Positions 12,745 to 20,895 of a DNA stretch of 64,000 nucleotides are shown here, piece after piece. The notes under the pieces were generated by a model. It ran no database searches, had not been told where the DNA came from, and saw only the letters and a list, made by a program, of their open reading frames with translations. The DNA is from Aurelia coerulea. Its lineage: Eukaryota > Cnidaria > Scyphozoa > Semaeostomeae > Ulmaridae. Position numbers and translations under genes: made by a program. The number at the start of each line of letters is the position of its first letter. Position 1 is the first letter of the stretch. The DNA lies in NCBI GenBank assembly GCA_039566865.1, contig CM076951.1, positions 13,215,484 through 13,279,483 of the forward strand, read 5' to 3'.

Positions 12745-13160
12745 ACATTCAGGCTACTGTACCCAATGTTGCAGTATTAAAGAAAAATGGACTAAAATGC
12801 ATGTACACAAATGAGGATTGTTTAAGCAATAAACTACAGGAACTTCAAATCAGATTAATTCAATCAAAAACAGATTTGTGTGCAGTTACAGAGATTCTAC
12901 CAAAAAAAGTAACTACCAAATGGACAGAAAATAATTACGTTGTCGATGGATATAAAATATTCACTAATTTTGGAAAAAGCGAGACAAGAGGAGTAGCTCT
13001 TTATCTCAAAGATTACATTAAAGCACGGCAGTTAGATTACAGCTTTCCCTCCATTGAGTCAGTTTTTGTAGAAATATCAATAAACAATAAAGAGAAAATA
13101 GTCTACGGGGTTGTTGACAGCTCCTTTCTTGTCTTTCCTTCAAACCTTCGTCGCAGCAAC
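12745..13160 (+). pseudogene. LINE apurinic-type endonuclease domain fragment
   Basis: About 130 codons read LKCMYTNEDCLSNKLQEL, then LIQSKTDLCAVTEILPK, YVVDGYKIF, and RGVALYLKDYI. This is the N-terminal half of the APE-like endonuclease of LINE ORF2: the N-D-x-LS-NK start, the catalytic Glu in the CAVTE segment, and the R-G-G/V-A-Y segment. Coding similarity stops at about 13160, before the catalytic His/Asp region, so it is not functional. It lies inverted relative to the C-terminal remnant at 12495-12695. Confidence 0.75.
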
Positions 13161-13199
13161 AAAACTTCAAAATTCAACCGCCGTAAATAGAAAAAAGAA

Positions 13200-13943
13200 C
13201 GCGAATAAAATCCATTTTCGAACGCTTTGCGTAAGTCACATGATATTTGCAGTCATAAGGGTGACTTTGAAGTACGTTTTTGATCTGAAGTACCCAAGGG
13301 TTTTCTAGAATACCCTTGAAGTACCCTATAGGGTACTCTAGAATACCTAAGGGTACCTGTTGGTCTTCAAGTACCCTAGTGTACTATAAACTATTTCTCA
13401 AAACCACCTTTTTTCTGTGAGTGTGGGGAGCAAAATACCATGACTACCCCATGACTTTGACATAAAGTCACTGCCTATAATTTTCTTCCACTGAGACTTA
13501 ACTCTCTTCAAATGGTTAATGAAGTACCACTTTCTCATTACCATTAGTTAAGGTTTTGGCTGTCTCCATTACCCTATCTAACTGCAGATTGGCAACAGTA
13601 TTCCTGTCTCCTATCAGAAATTGGCTTAAATATTTTGAAATGGGTACCTTTGTAGCTGCTTTCTTCTTCATTGCTTTTCCCTGCAAGGACAAAAATATGC
13701 TCAATTTAGCTCTATTTGGACCTGAAAAGAAAAAAGTCACTTACTACTGTCTGTCTGTGAGTCGTCATAAAAAAGCGTTGTTGATGGCAAAAAGACTATG
13801 TCTGCACTGCGGCGAATATTTTCTGAACTGATTTTAGGAGCACAAGGACAGACTTAAAGAGAATCAACGGATATAAAAGCCCCGCTCGGATGGGGTCTGG
13901 GTAGTCTATAAATAAATAGCCAATCATATAGCGCGTAGGCAGA
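13200..13943. other. non-coding interval with AGGGTAC motifs
   Basis: Between 13260 and 13380 are about ten copies of AAGTACCC/GGGTAC(T) in both orientations, forming short stems. The remainder has overlapping ORFs on both strands (13516-13831) with no recognisable domain. No gene supported. Confidence 0.5.
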
Positions 13944-14654
13944 CTGACACTGCGTCAGTCACAAAATCATGTGGTCAGTTTCTATTGGTAGCAACACAGC
14001 GACAACAACAGCGTGAAGGTGACGATGTAGTTTGTCAAACTGGGAAAATTCCCAAGCATCTTCAACTAAGTAGCGTAGGTACCATAACAGTCCATAATCA
14101 TTGTATAGGCATTTTATACTGTCAACCCAAGAACCCGAGCATCTTCACAATTTCTACATTTTTATTTCTTTCCTTTATTTGTTATTGTTATTCTCTATGT
14201 TATCAATCCTATGTTAAATGTTATTTACTTTTATTACCTATTATTTGTACTTGGTATCCAAGTAGTTCTTTTTTTATTCTGGAACGAAATTTCATTCTGG
14301 AATGAAATTCTATTACCAGTGTAGAGTCACTGTTTAAATTTCATTCTGTGATACATCGAGCCACTACCGTTACAGAGGTCTTAAACCAATACCTTCAGAA
14401 ATTTTGCAGATCATAACCAACACAAAGACACTGCACTGAACTAACAATTCATTTTGCTGTCCCCCCATCCAGTGGTGTGGTCTCTTTTGTTAGTGGACAT
14501 ATTTGCCACTAAAACTCAAATTATATTTAAAGTTAGAATTTTCGTTCCAAGCTGACTTCTACTTACAAGAGATATCCTATACTATTGATCGAGTTTTCTT
14601 GGTGCAAGGTTATATAGTTCTGCAACCAATATCTTCAGAAATTTGCAGATGATA
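13944..14654 (+). repeat. 0.7 kb repeat, copy 2, interrupted by viral-type element
   Basis: Near-identical to 10786-11497. Copy 1 continues past GATGATAA into CCAACACAAAG, whereas copy 2 switches at 14655 to AGTAGTATATAGTATAG. That switch gives a base-level left boundary for the Polinton-like element. The expected continuation is not found at its right side within the window. Confidence 0.9.
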
Positions 14655-15445
14655 AGTAGTATATAGTATAGATTCAACAAGGCGAAACGCCCGAATATTG
14701 TATGGCCAGACCGAGAACTGTCACCGAGAATTCTCGGTATTGTTTGAAGAGTCGCCGAAGAATGTCGGAAATTTAAAAAATTTTAAATGTGTTAGGAAGA
14801 AAATGTTGAAATAGGAGAGAGTTGAAGAGAGTTAAGGGAGGCTGGGAAGAGGGGCACACCCCAAAATGACGTAATATTACGTAATTTACGTAAGAAACTT
14901 TTAATTTTAAGAACCGCGTACGCATGCGCGCTAAGACATGTAATAAATCCACAAGACTAGAATAAGGGGTAAATAAGAAACTCAGATATTGTAATGAATG
15001 TGGGTGTGCCGATGGTCGATATTCTTCTTCTCTTCTCTCTCTCTCTCCTCTCTCCTCTACGACTGGATACTATTCCAGGAGTTTGTGCTAATTCGCTTTA
15101 TCTAAAGAAGTGAGGTCTATGAATCAGTCTATCAATAGCAATAACTACGAATTTGTAATATCGAAACATCGGTACACCCCTCCCTTTTTATATTTTTTGC
15201 AAAGATTACGCATGCGCTAAGAACTTAGAAAGAACTTGTGGTGTATTAAATCCACAGGATTAAAATAAGGAGTAAATAAAAGACGTCGTTATGTAAACAA
15301 ACTGTAGGGGTGTACTGGCACAGTTGGATATCCTTCACGGGATATCCATTCACTGACTATTCATAAGGCACGAGTTGTAAGAACTTAAGAACTCCTATGT
15401 GTATAGTCAGTTACTGTTTCGGGACACTCCTCCCATTTTTATTTG
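14655..15445. promoter_or_regulatory. left non-coding end with two diverged tandem modules
   Basis: Two modules (about 14912-15196 and 15205-15440) share, in order, GCATGCGC-TAAG, TTAAATCCACA-GA-TA-AATAAGG-GTAAATAA, a GGGTGT segment, and CTCCTCCC-TTTTTAT near GCAAAG. Upstream are a palindrome at about 14734 (CCGAGAATTCTCGG) and a cluster of TACGTAA/TGACGTAA half-sites at 14866-14895, which resemble ATF/CRE half-sites. No ORF. It may include the terminal repeat, origin and/or early promoter of the element. Confidence 0.5.
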
Positions 15446-15482
15446 TGATGCAAAGAATAACTCAAAGAAAGTAGTCATTATT

Positions 15483-16088
15483 TTACTCACAAAAGAAACA
15501 AAAATCAATAATAAAACAAATAACTCCGATTGCTATAAATGCTACAACCATGTCAACTATATATCCTAAAACTTTCATTTCTTTTTGTACATCGACAACG
15601 TTGTTAGTTAAAGTTTTATATTGTTCTTTATAATTGACATAATGTTCCACCAATTCATTTCTAACAGCGTCCAGTCTTTCTTTTGCTTCTTTTAATTGAT
15701 CAGCTTTCATTTCAATTATTTCTCGTCGTGATATGAATCTTCTTTTTATGGAAGATCTCAATGTATCGATTTCATCAAAGAGAGAGTAGAAAAGACCTAA
15801 TGCTTGTACCTTTCCCAATATAAGAGTATTTGAAAAATGTTCATCACCAACTTCAGCTCTGCAGTAGGGACATCTGATGTTGGGTTTTAGGACCTGAGAA
15901 GAATCTTCATCTGTGTCGAGACATAGTTTTCCGTAGCATGTTGTGCAGCATCGATGATTGCAGGATGTAGAGCAACGCCATGAAATCGCAATATCTGAAT
16001 TTGTCTTCTGAATTAAATTTTCCCATGACTCTAAACATATACAGCATTCATCATATTCGAAGGAATTGTCATCTGTAATTATTTCCAT
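15483..16088 (-). CDS. RING-finger protein with C-terminal membrane anchor
   Basis: 201 residues from the ATG at 16088. Residues 15-77 have RING-like zinc-ligand spacing: CxxC at 15-18, C39/C43, H45, C48/C51, and CPYC at 73-76. Residues 110-165 are rich in Lys/Glu and Leu, a likely coiled coil. Residues 172-198 are strongly hydrophobic (VAFIAIGVICFIIDFC), a likely membrane anchor close to the C-terminus. It is plausibly a membrane-tethered E3 ubiquitin ligase-type protein; RING proteins occur in several large DNA viruses and in some Polinton-type elements, but no orthologue is assigned. It is transcribed away from the Cys-rich gene at 16500, and a TATATAAG lies about 80 bp upstream. Confidence 0.8.
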   Translation of the reverse strand: MEIITDDNSFEYDECCICLESWENLIQKTNSDIAISWRCSTSCNHRCCTTCYGKLCLDTDEDSSQVLKPNIRCPYCRAEVGDEHFSNTLILGKVQALGLFYSLFDEIDTLRSSIKRRFISRREIIEMKADQLKEAKERLDAVRNELVEHYVNYKEQYKTLTNNVVDVQKEMKVLGYIVDMVVAFIAIGVICFIIDFCFFCE

Positions 16089-16168
16089 TTTGTCCGGCTG
16101 CGACGGTTGTGTTAGATATGATGCGGTTTGCAGTTTGGTGCGGTATGTTGAAAGTTTGTTCCGAGTTT

Positions 16169-16176
16169 CTTATATA
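16169..16176 (-). promoter_or_regulatory. TATA box for RING gene
   Basis: TATATAAG on the minus strand, about 80 bp upstream of the ATG at 16088 in an otherwise non-coding divergent promoter interval (16089-16499). Confidence 0.5.
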
Positions 16177-16429
16177 GTGAATATTATAGAATGGTTTGTT
16201 TTGTGTTGTTGTTTTGCAGAAAATTATAACTAATAGAGACATTGTTTTGCAACAAATTTTAAATAATAGAAGGATTTATATCGGAAAAACCTGTCAAACA
16301 TTAAAATTCACACAATTGGCAAAGCTCAAAGGAATAGATCTCGCGACGACGTTGACCTAGGTTGTGGAATCCGCGTTGACCCCGTTGACCTGATTGAGCG
16401 ACAATTTGAAAAATTAAAAAAAAAAGTAG

Positions 16430-16437
16430 TATAAATT
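16430..16437 (+). promoter_or_regulatory. TATA box for Cys-rich gene
   Basis: TATAAATT about 63-70 bp upstream of the ATG at 16500. It pairs with the opposite-facing TATA at 16169 to make a divergent promoter. Confidence 0.5.
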
Positions 16438-16499
16438 AAAAGGTGGAATATCCGACTCAATTAAGATTGAAGATTCAATTAATTAAAGTGAAAGATAAT

Positions 16500-16823
16500 A
16501 TGGATATTACAGAGTGTACAGGAGAATGTGATGGGTACGGCTTATGTGCATGTGAAGAAACGGATGATGGGGAATGTAAAGGAGCTTGTGGTGATGGTCT
16601 ATGTGCGTGCAAGAATATGGCATATCTGTTAAATTTCAAAATCAACACAGACGAGATTTGTAATAGAGTCTATTTGAAAAGTAGAGAGTCATACAAGAAA
16701 TTTATAAACAGTGAAAGACCAGACCGTGACCCTGAAGACGAAGAAACATTTTTGAAAAAACCAAAAAGAACAACTTCCGAAACAACAACAGCAACAACAA
16801 CATCAACAGCAACTTCAACATAG
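16500..16823 (+). CDS. small cysteine-rich protein of viral-type block
   Basis: 107 residues. I choose the ATG at 16500 because the upstream in-frame extension has only a GTG start and sits too close to the TATA box. Residues 6-18 and 26-37 are two copies of a C-x-G-x-C-x-G-x-GLCAC module (13 and 12 residues), possibly a metal-binding or disulfide knot. The middle is Lys/Arg/Asp/Glu-rich and the C-terminus is a Thr/Ser run (TTATTTSTATST) that could be a glycosylated or flexible tail. No signal peptide. Function unknown; first of five same-strand ORFs with short gaps. Confidence 0.65.
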   Translation: MDITECTGECDGYGLCACEETDDGECKGACGDGLCACKNMAYLLNFKINTDEICNRVYLKSRESYKKFINSERPDRDPEDEETFLKKPKRTTSETTTATTTSTATST

Positions 16824-16836
16824 ACGCGAAAGAAAT

Positions 16837-17049
16837 ATGTATAAAATTCCAGAAAGAATAAAGCCGTTGGAGAGGTATATGAGAGACATTGAGTTTTACA
16901 GTAAATATCACTTAACATTTGAACTGGACATACACAAAATGTCGATGGGATATATTCAAAATCTTCCACCATTTTGTTTTGACATTGTTATGAAGATTGT
17001 AATAAAAAGAATGAAAGAACTCAATTATGCAATAAAAAGTATGTCATAG
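16837..17049 (+). CDS. hypothetical 70-residue protein
   Basis: ATG at 16837, only 13 bp after the preceding stop, so probably co-transcribed with it. It is mixed basic/hydrophobic with a predicted helical C-terminal half (FDIVMKIVIKRMKELNYAIK). I recognise no family. The compact spacing and same orientation as the core-like genes downstream are the main reasons to call it. Confidence 0.55.
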   Translation: MYKIPERIKPLERYMRDIEFYSKYHLTFELDIHKMSMGYIQNLPPFCFDIVMKIVIKRMKELNYAIKSMS

Positions 17050-17153
17050 TTTTATCGATAGTTTCATAACAGTTTTTGATGGGTAAAAGTATATAGTAAA
17101 TATAATATATCTTTTGTTATATTCATTCGAAATGATGTCTTCTTTTTTGAAGT

Positions 17154-17384
17154 ATGTGGTCTGTTAAGTATCGATTAAAGGGATCTGGTAGAATTCATAA
17201 AAAACGCAAAATTCGCGGGAGAGGAATAGCAAGTTTGGCAAAATTAGCACTTCCATTTGTTGCTAAAGCAGCTCGATATATAATTCCAGGATTAGTTTCA
17301 GGAGCTTCAGAAATTGGAATAAAAAAATTGATCAGCGGAAAGGGAAGAATAAACAGAAAAGTTAAGAAACGGAAAGTTTTTTAA
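17154..17384 (+). CDS. adenovirus pX/pVI-like small core or membrane-lytic peptide precursor
   Basis: 76 residues, strongly basic at both ends (KKRKIRGR, RKVKKRK) with an Ala/Gly/Leu-rich middle (residues 25-60) that could form an amphipathic or membrane-active helix. Three segments match the adenain cleavage consensus (M/I/L)-x-G-x|G: LKGSG (cut after residue 11), IRGRG (after 23) and ISGKG (after 63). Small basic precursors of this type are core protein X or protein VI in adenoviruses, with analogues in adintoviruses. A short out-of-frame ATG ORF precedes the start at 17132-17166. AATAAA signals follow at 17387. Role inferred from composition, motifs and the protease in the same block, not from a strong sequence match. 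Confidence 0.7.
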   Translation: MWSVKYRLKGSGRIHKKRKIRGRGIASLAKLALPFVAKAARYIIPGLVSGASEIGIKKLISGKGRINRKVKKRKVF

Positions 17385-17397
17385 TAAATAAAGAATT

Positions 17398-17751
17398 ATG
17401 TACGGACCAGTACATTTTGGAAATCAACCAGTAGGGACAGTTAGTTATCTTTTGAAACCTCACCTTTATTCGAAAGTTAATGGAAGGGGTCGCAAATTTA
17501 AAGCCCCCGGGAAGAAATCTCCATTAAAGGGCGAAGGTCTTGGCATGTTAGCGGCCGGAATAGGAATTCCGTTGATATTGAAATTGTTGACTGGTAAAGG
17601 CAAACATAAAAAGAATTTGTCCAGAGTTCATCATGGAAATTTAAGGGGACGCGGGATTCTGAGTAATCTATTGAAGGTGATTGGTTTGGGTAGAAGAAGA
17701 GGAGGAGATGGTGTAAGAACATTCCGCGCAAGTGGTAGATATCGAATTTAA
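17398..17751 (+). CDS. Gly/Lys-rich virion-core-like precursor with adenain sites
   Basis: 117 residues beginning 13 bp after the previous stop. N-terminal 40 residues are basic, residues 48-64 form a hydrophobic stretch (LGMLAAGIGIPLILKLL), and the C-terminus is Arg/Gly-rich (GLGRRRGGDG). Adenain-consensus sites: LKGEG (after 46), LTGKG (after 67) and LRGRG (after 85); a fourth, VNGRG (after 30), has a non-canonical Val. The layout of basic region, membrane-active-like helix and multiple processing sites resembles adenovirus VI/VII/X precursors. The exact homologue is not determined. Confidence 0.7.
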   Translation: MYGPVHFGNQPVGTVSYLLKPHLYSKVNGRGRKFKAPGKKSPLKGEGLGMLAAGIGIPLILKLLTGKGKHKKNLSRVHHGNLRGRGILSNLLKVIGLGRRRGGDGVRTFRASGRYRI

Positions 17752-17816
17752 GATACACACAAACAATGTATACCGTATAACCGTATGATTAATTTATCAT
17801 TTACTCGCAAACAATC

Positions 17817-18020
17817 ATGTCACGACGACGACGACGACATTGTAGGTCAAGCCACCGCCAGGATAGAGGAGGAAATAAACACCGAAATAAAAAGATGTGC
17901 GGAAATGGTTTTATGACAACATTAATGTTAAAAACACGTCGCAAATATCGCAATTTTGATGTCAAGTCTTTTATGATGCCATTTATGAGAGAATTGGCGC
18001 GCAAAACTCGTCGAAAATAA
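17817..18020 (+). CDS. Arg-rich protamine-like peptide
   Basis: 67 residues starting MSRRRRRHC, with further Arg/Lys clusters at both ends and a Met-rich centre (MTTLMLKT, MMPFM). The composition suits a DNA-condensing core protein (adenovirus VII/V role), which is an inference. It is the last plus-strand gene before convergent transcription with the two acidic proteins; 155 bp separate the stops and contain AATAAA-like signals. Confidence 0.6.
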   Translation: MSRRRRRHCRSSHRQDRGGNKHRNKKMCGNGFMTTLMLKTRRKYRNFDVKSFMMPFMRELARKTRRK

Positions 18021-18175
18021 ACCGTGAGTAAACCAACACAACCGATTGGACAGATAGAAAAAATAGATAAAAAACACAAATTAATAGAGACTGTTGTTTG
18101 TTTTAAAATTAAAAGTTAGTAAAGTAGTAATAAATGCGTGTATCTTATATCGTAAATCTTATATCGAAATCATGT

Positions 18176-18625
18176 TTAAAGTTTGTTTTTACTTAAATTA
18201 AATTTCAAGTTTCTGGCATTAATGATTCTTTGTCTCATATCTTTGAGTCTCTTCATCTTTTCTTGTTTGATAATCTTTAAGATTTCATTTGCTGGGTTGG
18301 CATCTCTTTTAAACGCCTGATAATTATACTCCATTGGATCTTTGTATTTGAGTTCTCTCCTTGCGTTTCTTTCCTCTCTTGTCTCCTCTTCCTTGATAGC
18401 ATTGAAAGTCGGATAGAAAAGGTCTATAATCATTTGTGGATCTTCGTTAGGAAATTCTTCCAACGGGTAGCAATCGAATCCTGATACATTTAAATACGGC
18501 AGTTCGTATTCGTGATTCACCTTTTCTTCATCACTCATTGTATCGAATGGATGCGGCGGGAGATTATACTTTTCGATTGCCTCTTGAACTGTTTGATTGA
18601 ATTCCTCTTCGATTGAATTATTCAT
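18176..18625 (-). CDS. acidic/coiled-coil protein A of viral-type block
   Basis: 149 residues from the ATG at 18625. The frame is open further upstream to 18841, but that part is Arg/hydrophobic, lacks an ATG near the promoter, and a TATAAAA sits at 18700, so the internal ATG is chosen. The N-terminal half is acidic with many Pro/Tyr; the C-terminal half is a Lys/Glu/Arg helix (EILKIIKQEKMKRLKDMRQR). No family recognised. It follows protein B (18826-19254) in the same direction. Confidence 0.6.
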   Translation of the reverse strand: MNNSIEEEFNQTVQEAIEKYNLPPHPFDTMSDEEKVNHEYELPYLNVSGFDCYPLEEFPNEDPQMIIDLFYPTFNAIKEEETREERNARRELKYKDPMEYNYQAFKRDANPANEILKIIKQEKMKRLKDMRQRIINARNLKFNLSKNKL

Positions 18626-18699
18626 CGTCGGTCGTCTGATGGGTCTTCTGAGTGTGCGAATGAGTGCTTGAATGATTATACTTGTGACCGCGCGCGTGG

Positions 18700-18707
18700 T
18701 TTTATAG
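18700..18707 (-). promoter_or_regulatory. TATA box for acidic protein A
   Basis: CTATAAAA on the minus strand, about 75 bp upstream of the ATG at 18625, flanked by a CGCGCG run on its upstream-transcribed side. Confidence 0.55.
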
Positions 18708-18825
18708 TTTAGTTTAGTATAATGCAACCCGCAGGAGAGAAGAGAAAATAAAAAACGAGATAATAGAGTGTGCCTCCTTAGAGGATTAACATAACAATAA
18801 CGATAACAACTAATAATATCTACAT

Positions 18826-19254
18826 CTACTTGTATATACATCTAATGATTTCATTGCGGATCATGAATCGTTTTTCTTTTAAAAATAAATATTCGTTTAT
18901 TCTCTCTTGAGTTAATTGTTTCATCCTCTGGTTGATAAACCAACTTTCTTTTACCAACCTTTCAAGTCTTAACATCTCTTCTTTTATCAACTTCTCTTCT
19001 TCTCTTTTCTTCATATATTGTTCGAATTCTTCTTTCTGTTTTTGCTCTTTTTTTACAAATGCCGCTTCGGCCGCTTTGACATCACGTACTTCTGGGGGTA
19101 ACGGATAATCGGTCAATTCGTTTAACAGCTCTTCTGCTAACATCATCTGTTGTTGTCCACCGTTGTTGTCATCATCGAGGCCCGCTCCATCGTTAAAAGC
19201 CGATATCGCCATTTCCATCATTTCAGCAAGTGGAATATCGTTCACAGCGGCCAT
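18826..19254 (-). CDS. acidic/coiled-coil protein B of viral-type block
   Basis: 142 residues from the ATG at 19254. Residues 1-55 are acidic with a D/N/G-rich patch and a QQQMM run; residues 65-142 are a long charged helix (KREEEKLIKEEMLRLERL). Size and two-part layout are like protein A, which may make them distant paralogues, though alignment by eye is weak. Upstream, five ATACTTC-type 10-bp repeats (19265-19310) separate the ATG from a TATA-like GTATAAAT at 19365. Function unknown. Confidence 0.6.
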   Translation of the reverse strand: MAAVNDIPLAEMMEMAISAFNDGAGLDDDNNGGQQQMMLAEELLNELTDYPLPPEVRDVKAAEAAFVKKEQKQKEEFEQYMKKREEEKLIKEEMLRLERLVKESWFINQRMKQLTQERINEYLFLKEKRFMIRNEIIRCIYK

Positions 19255-19364
19255 TTTTCTTCTTCGATACTTCAAATACTTCGATACTTCAGATACTTCA
19301 AATACTTCGATACGACGGCGACGAGTGTGAGGAGCGAATGTTTTTATCTGAACTTGGAACGTTT

Positions 19365-19372
19365 ATTTATAC
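19365..19372 (-). promoter_or_regulatory. TATA box for acidic protein B
   Basis: GTATAAAT on the minus strand about 110 bp upstream of the ATG at 19254, with the 10-bp ATACTTCGAT-like tandem repeats lying between. Confidence 0.45.
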
Positions 19373-19418
19373 CCAAAAATTTATAAAAGTATTTTTAAAA
19401 GTGTAAAAGCACGTTTTT

Positions 19419-20159
19419 TTAACTAAAAAGATTAGGGTCTTTGTATCCAAAAAGTTTTTGAAATATAATTGCTATTTTCCGATCATTTTGTCGGTAAATC
19501 TTTTGAGATAATAAGATACCGGCGCGTTGTTTTTCGTCAACAGATTTGAAATAATAGAAATTATCACAAAAATATTTATAAGCATGTCTTGAGGGGTTAC
19601 GAACAGCTGTTGAAATATTGTATAGGAAAAACGTGCTATACTGACCGCACACATTTGTGAAATCGTCCTGTATTTGATAGTTCCAATACCGAACAATGGA
19701 GATGGGGCGGTTTTGGATGTCTTTAACAGCTCTATTGTATCCATGTTGTTTATAACTACCAAGTGTAAATTCTTTAAAGGCCCGCTCCACCTGGTGATTA
19801 AAATAGTCAAAATAATGAAATAAGCCGCGGATTAGAAATTCAAATTCCTTGAAAATAACAGGTGCGACGCGCCCGTATGAATCAAAGAAATAAGAAATTC
19901 CTTCATTGTCGAAATAAATAGCTTGCCAATGTTTTCCACCATTTTGATGTGTGCCAGTGTTTAAAATAAATCCAATGGGAAATGTTCTTATTCCACTACT
20001 GTGATGTAGAAATATGTTTTTTGACCATTGTAAAAAGTTTTCTCCAGTTGATTTTATATCGTTTATTCGTTGTACATCGTCCGAAGCAAGAATACACCCA
20101 AAAGCGTTTTTTAAAGAAGAAGTGTTGTTTACGATATTAATAATTTCTTGACCATCCAT
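19419..20159 (-). CDS. adenain-type cysteine protease (adintovirus/Polinton maturation protease)
   Basis: 246 residues, complete ORF. The adenovirus-protease catalytic set is visible: His77 in GGKHWQAIYFD, Asp93 in YFFDSYGR, and Cys171 in FTNVCGQYSTFF. The order and spacing (His, 16 residues, acidic residue, 78 residues, Cys) fit the C5 family, though this protein is somewhat longer than the roughly 205-residue adenain. The enzyme would process virion precursors during maturation in the nucleus. Supporting context: two small basic proteins in the same block carry six consensus adenain sites. No frameshift or lost catalytic residue is seen, so it may still be functional or was lost from selection only recently. 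Confidence 0.9.
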   Translation of the reverse strand: MDGQEIINIVNNTSSLKNAFGCILASDDVQRINDIKSTGENFLQWSKNIFLHHSSGIRTFPIGFILNTGTHQNGGKHWQAIYFDNEGISYFFDSYGRVAPVIFKEFEFLIRGLFHYFDYFNHQVERAFKEFTLGSYKQHGYNRAVKDIQNRPISIVRYWNYQIQDDFTNVCGQYSTFFLYNISTAVRNPSRHAYKYFCDNFYYFKSVDEKQRAGILLSQKIYRQNDRKIAIIFQKLFGYKDPNLFS

Positions 20160-20299
20160 AATGACAAAAATAATGTGTGTGTGACCAATAATAATGCGAT
20201 CAATAGTAATTTACTTATTACAATTTACAAACTTTAAAAAATTCACACAACTAAAAAAGATATACAGAGTTTTTTTTTGAAATAACAGTTTATAAAAGT

Positions 20300-20482
20300 T
20301 TATAAGAAATTTTTGCTGATTTGTCCAATGTTATCAATTGAGTAGTTTCTTCGTGAGAAGGCGTGTATGCGCCATTCGTAATTATCCGGCCATGTTGCAC
20401 CGTTTGTCAAGTGACAAATCAATTCCATATTCCCACTGCGACGATCTTCATAAAAGGTACCCTCATCGATATTTGAAGTCAT
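20300..20482 (-). CDS. short ORF at truncated right end of viral-type block
   Basis: 60 codons from ATG (open for 11 more upstream to a stop), ending 140 bp upstream of the protease gene and reading the same way. Composition is plausible for a coding C-terminus (LTNGATWPDNYEWRIHAFSRRNY). It is bounded on the right by the MITE at about 20520, so it could be the tail of a capsid-type or other gene cut away there. I do not recognise it. Confidence 0.3.
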   Translation of the reverse strand: MTSNIDEGTFYEDRRSGNMELICHLTNGATWPDNYEWRIHAFSRRNYSIDNIGQISKNFL

Positions 20483-20519
20483 TCCATCAGTTTTACATGA
20501 AGAAATTACTCATTTATTA

Positions 20520-20895
20520 GGAATATGACGTCATAAAGATTGATGACGTCATAGAAATAATAAACTGCTGATGTCAGCAAATATGAATAAATTATATATC
20601 AAATGAAAGTACTCATCCAGACAAATCGAATGGTACATGCATTATTGAGATTTAGTTACAAAGGAAGAAATTAGAGCCATTTTAAAGGATTTCTTTGTGA
20701 CCACTCTCCAAATATGGGCATGTGCTGGTCATGTGGTCAAACAATAGGTATTGAAATTTCTATTTTCTGATTGCCAACTAAATTTTAGGAAAAGTCAGGG
20801 AGTTTCAGCATTGTAGGTAGCATCGTTTGGGAGTTATTAAAAAAATTGCGATAGGGGGTGAAAAACGCCCCCTTCCCCGGTTAAAATAGGGTTAA
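20520..20895. mobile_element. TTAA-ended MITE with paired TGACGTCA sites, copy 2
   Basis: TGACGTCA at 20526-20533 and 20544-20551 has the same 18-bp spacing as in the copy near 9421. It is followed by the shared CTCCAAATATGGGCATG and AAAAGTCAGGGAG segments, a C/G-tract and the terminus ATAGGGTTAA (TTAA at 20892-20895). It directly abuts the right side of the viral-type block. Confidence 0.65.

Larger units (their letters stand above)
14655..20515. mobile_element. endogenous adintovirus / Maverick-Polinton-like block
   Basis: The left boundary is fixed by the interrupted repeat and begins AGTAGTATATAG; AG(T)-starting termini are usual for Maverick/Polinton elements. The block holds compact, mostly intact, intronless ORFs with their own TATA boxes. 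They include an adenain-type protease, small Gly/Lys-rich core-like proteins with adenain cleavage motifs, an Arg-rich peptide and a RING protein. No protein-primed DNA polymerase, retroviral-type integrase, packaging ATPase or double jelly-roll major capsid ORF is visible. No right inverted terminus was found before the MITE at 20520. It is therefore a partial copy or an unusual minimal derivative. Confidence 0.8.

Noticed and set aside
17801..18079. Minus-strand ORF opposite the Arg-rich peptide
   Set aside because: It is the antisense shadow of the CGACGACGACG-rich coding sequence and has no promoter or family.
19472..19810. Second minus-strand ORF inside the protease gene
   Set aside because: Lies wholly within the protease ORF in another frame and shows no domain.
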